Of a DNA stretch of 25,000 nt, positions 17,433-25,000 are shown in pieces. Location: NCBI GenBank assembly GCA_034096865.1, contig JAWQFJ010010054.1, positions 1 through 25,000 of the forward strand, read 5' to 3'. A program made the position numbers and the translations under genes. The notes under the pieces are model-generated. The model did not search any database. It was not told where the DNA came from and was given only the letters and a program-made list of their open reading frames with translations. The stretch comes from Theodoxus fluviatilis (lineage: Eukaryota > Mollusca > Gastropoda > Cycloneritida > Neritidae). Position 1 is the stretch's first letter. Every line of letters starts with the position of its first letter.

Positions 17433-17949
17433 TTCATGCTGCCGCAGCCAGGACGCCAAAGGATGTCGGTCTCTTCGCTCTTCCTGTCCCTCTCTCTCTG
17501 ACAGCTGTTTATGCGCCTGACCACATTATGGACCATGACTTCTCTTATTCAGGTAGGAGACGCTTTGCAATCTATGTGCTTTGCAAACTTCTCCAACATT
17601 GCGCGGCGAAGCAGACGGTTTAGGAGCATGAAATGAAGGGAACTTGTCAAATACCAGCACAGAAGTGTTAAAAACTAAGACAAACCATACTTCCAGAACA
17701 GCTCGATGCCCCCTGGGTCAAAGGGGCTTATCCCAGCTGCTCAGCCAGAGTGGGAGGGGAAGGGGGTATGAGGGGACAGAGCTACGCCAAGCTATTTAGA
17801 CTCGATTTCATTTACTCTCCAGAGCTTCTTGTGACCTAAACTTCCAGGAGAGACCTTGAGCCCAAGGCACGCTATGTGCAAAAACTAAGTGACCGACAAA
17901 ACTCCGCATCTGGCCCCAATATACATTCTCGCATTCGTCTACCACGTGT
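17433..17949. other. No gene identified
   Basis: An open frame at 17318-17623 crosses the poly-C tract and is not recognised. The rest shows nothing on either strand. Confidence 0.4.
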
Positions 17950-18300
17950 AGGCGTCAGTCAGTCCTGAAGGACCAGGGATTTGTGCCGCCGGGTGCCAGT
18001 CGTGTCCTGCTGACAGCGTCTGCTGTGACTCTGTGGTTCAATGCGGGAGTGGCAGTCCAAGCCAAAGCGTGTGCATCTAAAGCTTCAAGAAGGTCTATCA
18101 GGCCGAAGCTGGGCTTTTCTCTGGAAGCGCGTGTCATCCGTCCACTTCATCAGGTTCATCTCCAACTGGGAGGGATCCCTGTCCAAGCAGCTGCCTCCCA
18201 GGTGTCCACGCCAGTCTCCAGTGCCCTCACATCGCGCTTGCATAATGTCTGTAGCTTAGCTGGGGTCGAGCGGTTGGCCTCTTTCCCTCAGTGAGATCTC
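17950..18300 (-). mobile_element. LINE 3' end remnant, RTE-like, family A, minus strand
   Basis: Reading the minus strand from about 18290: 'EGKRPTARPQLSY', a frameshift, then 'CKRDVRALETGVDTWEAAA', further damage, and finally 'SFRCTRFGLDCHSRIEPQSH' with 'SRRC', ending in TGA at 17961-17959. The last part is the same closing Cys/His motif as in the plus-strand remnant at 2270-2835; its second Cys is Phe here. No reverse transcriptase is left. Confidence 0.8.
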
Positions 18301-20530
18301 AGTAAGCTGTCATCATAGACACACTCACGAAATCAAGAAATCAGCCACTGCGTTTAACTGTAGTCCAAGCGTCAAATCCAATCGATCAATGACTCCAGTC
18401 CATTTGTAAGAAGGTTATACGCTGATTAAAAGAGTGGGAACTTACATTCTGTAATCAGTGCAAATTGATATGTTCATCATCGGCCGTTCAGGAGCACGTG
18501 GTCGTTGCATCTTTGGGGCGTAAAATGTATGCGAGTTTGCTTGCAGTCCGTTGGCCCAGCACCACTATAAATAGAACAGTTGCTGTCAGGCCCCACAGAT
18601 CCATCAGCCTATTAGGACAGATATTGACACCTTATCGAATGCTGACAGTTTTGGAGCTATCTTCAGCGGTAGCCAATTTACAGAGAGCGTGCATTTTCTT
18701 TGAATCAACAAACAATCTGACATTATTAATTCAAAAGGAGTATTGTCTACAACGTTTTCGTCGAAGGATCTACAACAACGTAACATCTGCCGTTTTCACA
18801 CATTTGCAATCAATCTCCTTTTTTTTCCATAGCCGCCAAAGAATCACGCCTGACAGCCTCAATCTTCTAAATTGATTTTTATTCTAATCCCAGTTCGCCC
18901 AAGCAGCTACGCGGAAAATGTAACAGGATTACAGGCATTACGTTGTGGATTAGCTTAAATCTGCTTGTCACAGCCTCGTCTGGGAATGAAAGCACGGGTG
19001 ACTTGCAGTCGTCTTCTTCACTCATTCTTGTCTCCCGCTGACATCTGCTTTGTTCACCTGAATGAGGACGGCAGGACACCTGTGAGTCCTCCGCTTGTGA
19101 GCGTGACAACGATTCACGTAAGATGTCATCTCTTGGATTAGCTCCGTTATTCTCTCAATGCTCCAACGCTGGCAGTGGTTGTGGACAGCAAAAAGCGATT
19201 GAGACAGACAGGCAACACGGAACTACCAATGAAAGGTAGCGAAGCTGAAAATCAGGACAAGGGAAGAGGTTATTTGGGGGATACAGGAGCAATGGAGGGG
19301 TAGGGGGGTCGGGTGGGAGGTGGGGGTGTGTTTGGAGTAGACGGAAAAGGGGTTGGAATAGATTCTAGAAAGTGCAGGACGAGATTCAAGTCTCTATAGA
19401 CCTGATGCATTTTTGTTCTTCATATTCTCCACTCAACCAAACAAAGTTGACCAAGTGGTGGTGAGAGCACATTTACGAACAGCCATCACAAAACCACTCC
19501 AAACTTTTTCAAATCTGCAGTCTTTTCTGGTTAATTGGATATAACTTAAGTACACCGTAGGATCAAAAAAGCAGAAGTAGATAGATTTTGTTTTAGAATG
19601 TAAAAGAACGCTTATGCGATCTAAGGGCTCCCCGTGGTGATTTGTGAAGTGAAGGTGTGCTGGATGATGGTGGTGGCGGGTGTCTAAAATGTGGCCGCTC
19701 ACAACAAAACCAATCTTAATTTGACCTTTTCATGTTTGGATATGTAAATAGTTTGAACATCTGCAGTATTTTTAGGTTACTTTGGTGCTTATCAGAATTG
19801 TACAAGCTGTGCCCCTTTGAAGACAAGAGTTGTGCCTACGACAATTGTGAGAGAATGCATTGTGAAAATTTCCTACATAAGTGCTACACATCAGAGGTAA
19901 GGCAGTAGACAAGTTTATTTTCACAAATGTAAACGTATTTTTCAAGTTTGACAATAATTAGAACCAGAAAAGTTGTGTCACTGGCGTGAATTTGTGCAAG
20001 AACTTGCAACTAACCCAGTCTGACCCCTACTTCGCATTTCTGCGTGTGGTGTCCAATCACTTTGGGCGAGTTAGAACTGGTTTCGTGCGGGCTAGTAACA
20101 AAATAGTAAGACAGTAGACGAAGTTCAAGATGGAAATGGGAGAGCAATATGGAAATGGGATGGACGGGGGGTAGAGGTGGGTGTAAGGATGGGGGTGTGG
20201 GGTGTGGGTGGGGGCTGGTGGCTGGCGGATGAGGTCGCGTGAGAGAAAGGTGAATGGAGTAGCAGAGGCTGTAGAGAGGAAGGAAGTGGATAGCCACTCC
20301 ACACCAGATGGAAAGTCTGTCATGCCCTATTTCCTCCCTCAAAACAGACGTAACTGTGTTAGCTCTTCATATCGTGCCCATGTCGTGGTCTTCAGCGCAG
20401 CGTGTGCGAAGAGGGAACTCCCTGGCGTGTTGAACTAGCAGTCACCCATGCATGCAGAAATGGCCTTTCCCCACCACGCGTAGATTAGAAATGTGTTGCT
20501 CTTCCCGCTTGGTTGGCCAGAGACGGAGAC
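18301..20530. other. Nothing recognised over 2.2 kb
   Basis: Several frames of 60-136 codons exist (for example 18465-18875 plus and 18879-19109 minus) but none shows a domain or splice context I can support. There are G-rich stretches at 19270-19350 and 20160-20225. Confidence 0.4.
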
Positions 20531-20532
20531 AG

Positions 20533-20832
<300 letters not shown>

Positions 20833-20932
20833 GCAGGCAAGTAAGGATATACATGCATACATGCTGGCAAAAAACGGTGTGCAGACGAACAAATAGATCA
20901 ACGGACGGACGGTGAAAAAAGAACGGAAGAAA

Positions 20933-21026
20933 CACATACGCGCGCGCGTACGAATACACACGCGCGCGCATGCACAAACACATGCACACACACAAACACA
21001 CACATGCGCACACATATTCGCAGACA

Positions 21027-21067
<41 letters not shown>

Positions 21068-21091
21068 GCACACTCGCACACACACATGCGA

Positions 21092-21149
<58 letters not shown>

Positions 21150-21427
21150 ACACAAACACGTACTCGCACGCACACACACACACACACACAAACGCACACA
21201 CACATGCGCGCGCGCAGACACACACACATACTCGTACTTGCACATACACACTCGTACACGCACAAGTACACTCGCACACACATACACACACACACACACA
21301 GTCACGCGCGCACGCGCGCACACACACACACATACTTACACATGCACACACACACACACAAGTACTCGCACATGCACACCCGCACACGCACACACACACG
21401 CGCGCGCAGGGGGGCAGGCAGGCAGGT
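20933..21427. repeat. (CA)n microsatellite with GCGCGC blocks
   Basis: About 490 bp, mainly CA with ACTCGCA and GCGCGCG interruptions, ending in a GGCA run. Long Thr-His and Cys-Val frames are artefacts. Confidence 0.97.
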
Positions 21428-21550
21428 ACTCGCTCACAAGCACACGAACACCTTCATTAACGACTCAGACTTGGTGTTATTGGCACTATTTCGAAATTGC
21501 AGAGAGAGGGGATGGCGCCAGTTGGCTTGTATTTGCATTCCATTTCTAAA

Positions 21551-21870
21551 CTTTCACTTTCACTTTCACTTGTCCCGTAGTCTGGAAGACCGTTGGAGCA
21601 CCACAGATGATCTGGCAGCCAGTTCTCTCCATTCCTCTCGCCTCCCGGACTGTCTCAAGGCTTCGCTGAGCCTCATCTCTGTCCACTCTGAGACGTTGTC
21701 CTCTCATCTTTTCCTTTGTCTGCCTCTCCTCCTCCCTCCTTTTATTGTGCCTTGTAACAATGTATTGGCAAGCCCTGACGATCGTGAGACGTGCCCATAC
21801 CACTTTAGTTTGCGACTTTTCACAGTGGTCAGTAGTTCTTGATGGGGCCCGATGGCTTGCCTGATTTCTA
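21551..21870 (-). mobile_element. LINE 3' end remnant, RTE-like, family B, minus strand
   Basis: One open minus-strand frame from about 21869 reads 'EIRQAIGPHQELLTTVKSRK', 'LKWYGHVSRSSGLANTLLQG' and 'GGRRRGRQRKR', then TGA at 21715-21713 where relatives have Trp, then 'SSVVLQRSSRLRDK' and a stop. This closely matches the end of the LINE at 9885-11665. The 3' tail is three copies of GTGAAA, a short tandem tail of the kind seen in RTE-like elements. The element is truncated at its 5' side near 21870. Confidence 0.88.
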
Positions 21871-21959
21871 AACTACCCTTTTAAAATTTGATCGGTGGTA
21901 TAAATGAATGAATCTGAAGAGAATATGAGTGCAATGCACATTTCTGAAATGATACCACT

Positions 21960-22095
21960 CTGTACAACCCTTATCCCACCCTCCCCAGTGGATTGGGGTA
22001 ACAATACACGATACGATTAACTGGGCAATTTGAGATTTAACTTGCTCTTACCCAAACTAGATCAAATCAGTTTGTGGTGTTTGACCTTAGACTGT
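21960..22095 (+). repeat. Dispersed repeat family R, copy 3
   Basis: Contains 'GTGGATTGGGGTAACAATAC', 'TAACTTGCTCTTACCCAAAC' and 'GTTTGTGGTGTTTGACCTT', which align in order with copy 2 (7080-7235). More diverged than the other pair. Confidence 0.45.
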
Positions 22096-22135
22096 GTTAA
22101 AAATATGTAAAAGTTGATAGGCCGTAATACCCCAT

Positions 22136-22213
22136 TCGTTCGTTCGTTCATTCATTCATTCATTCATTCATTCATTCATTCATTCATTCATTCATTCATT
22201 CATTCATTCATTC
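22136..22213. repeat. (TTCG)n(TTCA)n microsatellite
   Basis: About three TTCG units followed by about sixteen TTCA units. Confidence 0.97.
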
Positions 22214-22409
22214 TCACCCACCCCATCTCGTTCAAATTGTTATTTTCATTCATAGCAAACAAGATTAAAGGTCAATTGAAACGAAATAATACAGAGCTTT
22301 TCATAAAGCCAGCGCTTGTTGCACCTTGATGAAACTGAGAGCGACTAGTCAAAACCAACGAAGCAAGATGCATTGTTCTGAGAGAGGCGGCGCGTTGATG
22401 GAAGTGTAA

Positions 22410-22660
22410 CCCCCTTTAATTACTTGCCCGTGGCTAATTAAGCTAAACAAGCGTTTCGTCCGAGCTGATCTCCGAGCGCAGTTCTATTCTCTACCTGCCT
22501 ATGACAGTCTCAACAAAAGAACGCGGATATGCGCGACCCACGACTCAATCAGAAGCCATGACACTTCCCCACTGTTGCATGCTGGGATGGGACCTCTGGG
22601 CGGGCGGCACCGACTCCCTGGGGATTTTCATTTCCGCTCCCTGACCGGAAGTTCCGGTCC
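22410..22660. promoter_or_regulatory. Possible regulatory cluster (homeodomain-like and ETS-like sites)
   Basis: TTTAATTAC at 22415-22423 and CTAATTAAG at 22434-22442 have homeodomain-type TAAT cores. ACCGGAA and TTCCGGT at 22644-22658 form a palindrome around one base and contain CCGGAAGT, the ETS consensus. The region is GC-richer than its surroundings. Function is inferred from motifs alone. Confidence 0.2.
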
Positions 22661-23195
22661 ACTACAGATGTGACCGGATGACATGTCCAGAGCTGTTGGA
22701 GAGGTGAATTGGCTACCGTCCAAATTGCGCCCATTATGCACGGAAATTTGGACTCAGCAGGGGTTGTTATTGGTGAAGGGCGGGGGGCAAAACAAAGGAC
22801 AATGGTAGAGGAGAGGGGGAGAGACAGGGCAGAAGGGACTTGGACAGAGGCGGGTGTTGACGCTGATCTGGACAGGGGCTGATGAGAGGTCGATGTCTTG
22901 GCGTGGTGATTACCTGATTGTGCTGTTGTCCGTGCCCGCGATTAACTGCCAACTACACAGGCATTGTTGTCCCTATGCATCGCACCGCCAGAATGGAAGA
23001 CAGCAACCGTGAAAAAGGCCACCGATATTTTTCTATCAGACAGCGGCACTGTTGTGGACATCAGATGGACATCGTATGGCCTGCTCGCTAAACATAAGCT
23101 TTTTTGTGCATGAGTACAATCGGCACAAGAAGAAAATGATATTGATTCCTTTCGCTGCGTACGAACATTAGTTGAAATGTTTTGTCCTGAATAAA
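22661..23195. other. No gene identified
   Basis: No recognised frame. The G-rich 22770-22900 segment gives Pro-rich minus-strand frames that look like composition artefacts. Confidence 0.4.
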
Positions 23196-23692
23196 AACAT
23201 CAATATTAACAACAACACCAACCGCATCAATAGCATCAATTAGAGCGGCAGCAACAGCAACAGCAATAGCAATAGGAGCAGTAGCAACAGCAGTAGCAGC
23301 AACAGAAATAGCAGAGAGTGTATCAACGGCAGCAACGAGTACAACAGGAACCGAAGCAGCAATAACACAACAGCACACACATATCATCACCATAAGCACC
23401 TCCACATCCACCGCCACCGCCAGCAAGCACCACTACCACCACCAACCACTACCACCACCAACTGCTACCACCACCGCCACCATCACCACCACCACCACAA
23501 CTATGACCACAATCACCGCCACCACAACCACCAACCACCACCACAACAACGACCAACATCAATGCTACCAACACAATCAACCAGCACCACTACCACAACC
23601 ACAACCACCGCGACCATCTATCAGCACCACAACAACCACAACCACCATCACCACCACTGGCACCACCATCACTTCCATCACAGCCCATGTTG
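23196..23692. repeat. Imperfect CAN trinucleotide tract
   Basis: About 500 bp with a 3 bp period. The first half is mostly CAA/CAG/CAT with AGC-phase units; from about 23400 it becomes CAC/CCA-rich. Frames across it are low-complexity (Thr/Thr/His plus, Val/Ala minus) and are not called as genes. Confidence 0.9.
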
Positions 23693-24095
23693 TTGAATCT
23701 ATGGACACATGATAGAAGAACTTTCCATCTTCATCCACACTGCTACTATCGTTCTTCTGCAGCCAGTTGAGTCGAGATATTGGTTTTCATGCAAATCTAT
23801 GTCAAATGCATCATTTTGCGTCTCAGATGAGTTTTACCGGTGACGCGAGAAAAACAAAATTAAAGCAGAAAAGAGATACGCATTTTGCTTCTGCGACGGA
23901 TGCTCTGGAACTTGGTTACATAAACAGCACAGAGCCAAAGGAAACACGGCTGATGGCGAAAACTGGAAGCGACAAGACGCTGTGATGTCATCAGCATCTC
24001 TAATGCTATTTTCTTTTTTTATCGCTCCCCTACTCCCCTCTTCCTAGTGAACAGAGCTGTTGTCCTCATTTCCCTCCATTGCGGGTGCGAGACCT
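23693..24095. other. No gene identified
   Basis: A frame of about 72 codons at 23767-23985 is not recognised. No other signal. Confidence 0.4.
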
Positions 24096-24620
24096 GAACT
24101 GTACCGGCGCCGCATCAGACGGCTCCATTTGAGCCACCTCCGCTTTATCCAGGGAATGTGGTAGCAGGACAGTCACAAACCTCGAAGTCTGGGACCAAGA
24201 GAGGTCAACCTCTAACGAGGCGATGCTGCTGTGGTCCCAGGTTCGATGGACGGGCCATGTCCTCGCAATGGGCAACGAACGCATCCCCAAACTGCTGGGT
24301 TGTTTTTTTAAGAACTGGGACACGGAAGGCGGAACACAGGTCGTGCACGAAAGCTCGATAAGGACAACCTGAAGGAAACCTGAAATAGTGTGGCATTACA
24401 CCAGCTGAGTTGCATGAACTAGCGTTGGATCGTGTCTGTTGGCGAGCTGTCTCCCGTACGGCGTACACTTACTAGAGGCAGACATTCTGTCGCCACAGAG
24501 CCGTGACGGTACCTGTGACATCAAGGGAGATCCAGTGTCCAGACTCCAAACGGAGCCTGCAGAGCCACATACGAGTTCATAGGGGACAAGCACGGATTCC
24601 CCGTCATCCTTGAACAGAGG
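24096..24620 (+). mobile_element. LINE 3' end remnant, RTE-like, family C
   Basis: From about 24176 the plus strand reads 'NLEVWDQERSTSNEAMLLWS' and 'QVRWTGHVLAMGNERIPKLL'. After a frameshift at the T run near 24305 comes 'GRRNTGRARKLDKDNLKET', then in another frame 'CGITPAELHELALDRVCWRA'. The same frame, after stops, gives 'IQCPDSKRSLQSHIRVHRG' at about 24530-24586: a C-x2-C(Ser here)...H-x3-H finger-like end with a short internal deletion. The order and motifs fit the C-terminal LINE region but differ from families A and B in this window. No catalytic domain is left. Confidence 0.75.
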
Positions 24621-25000
24621 GACAACCGTCACCACCTCCTCCCCTCTTGCATAGCCGTCCTTCCAGCGTCATGTTCACCCTCCTACCCCTCCCCCTTCTC
24701 CCGCCGCTTTCTACTGTCCCCATTATCGTTTTCTCAACCCAATGCAAGCATATATATGTACCTTAAGCCGCTTTCCGCTTTTTTCTTATTAAGAACGGGC
24801 ACTTCAGATACTTTAAGTTGATTGTTGTTTCAGAGCTTCATAATTGCGACAGTGCATCATCCTAACATCCTTTTCCTCGTGAATAGCACTCATTCTTGCT
24901 TTCTTTTGTTTGCGTAGCAATATTTCCCTTGGTTGTATTTCAAAAATCCATATTTGCTATAAATAAGAGAAAAAAACACGACAAACACCAAAATCAAAGG
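24621..25000. other. No gene identified
   Basis: CT-rich at 24640-24720, then AT-rich to the window end. Nothing recognised. Confidence 0.5.

Noticed and set aside
17318..17623. 101-codon frame with a poly-Pro segment
   Set aside because: The Pro run is the poly-C tract and the rest has no family resemblance or conserved context.
21546..21803. 85-codon minus-strand frame taken as a gene
   Set aside because: It is an off-frame shadow of the family B LINE tail; the family-like peptide is in another frame of the same strand.
23088..23426. Ala/Val-rich minus-strand frame as a membrane protein
   Set aside because: It arises from the CAN trinucleotide tract; hydrophobicity follows from GCN/GTN-like codons produced by the repeat.

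Overview
This window looks like intergenic or intronic DNA from an invertebrate animal, most likely a mollusc and possibly a gastropod. The reasons are long CA/GA/ACAG microsatellites, GT-AG introns, several decayed copies of RTE-like LINE retrotransposons, and a cut-and-paste transposon whose transposase resembles the integrase-type proteins annotated as 'KRAB-A domain-containing protein 2-like' (KRBA2-like) in invertebrate genomes. The taxonomic call is inference. No confidently recognisable host gene is present; nearly everything that can be identified is mobile-element debris or simple repeat.

Layout. 0.3-1.3 kb: four spaced copies of a ~75 bp unit, mostly joined to C- or CT-rich tracts, with a dispersed repeat between them. 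1.5-2.8 kb: a dispersed repeat, an unrecognised open frame and a LINE 3' end. 4.2-4.6 kb: a TG/GA microsatellite. 4.87-7.95 kb: two ~400 bp repeats in inverted orientation around ~2.3 kb of unidentified DNA. 8.2-9.85 kb: stacked micro- and minisatellites, including a 234 nt pure purine run. 9.9-11.67 kb: the best-preserved LINE (linker, reverse transcriptase and C-terminal region). It has stops, frameshifts, a deletion across the catalytic centre and a small internal inversion. 12.4-12.7 kb: another LINE tail. 14.11-17.09 kb: a complete 2,979 bp DNA transposon. 17.95-18.3 kb: LINE tail on the minus strand. 20.5-21.4 kb: a 0.9 kb composite microsatellite. 21.55-21.87 kb: LINE tail on the minus strand. 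23.2-23.7 kb: a CAN trinucleotide tract. 24.1-24.6 kb: a further LINE tail with a zinc-finger-like end.

The most interesting object is the transposon at 14112-17090. It has 137 bp terminal inverted repeats (TIRs) that differ at four positions, TGT...ACA ends and a probable TATA target duplication. Its single three-exon transposase gene encodes, in order, an HHCC zinc finger, a D-D-E integrase core, a DQLPxGSQ-type repeat linker split by an intron, an integrase C-terminal-like domain and a cysteine-rich tail. Three frameshifts and two in-frame stops have inactivated it. The ends and TIR length recall the Ginger (Gypsy-integrase-related) superfamily, but the Cys-rich tail and TATA target differ from the OTU/Ulp1 tails and CCGG-type targets described for Ginger1.
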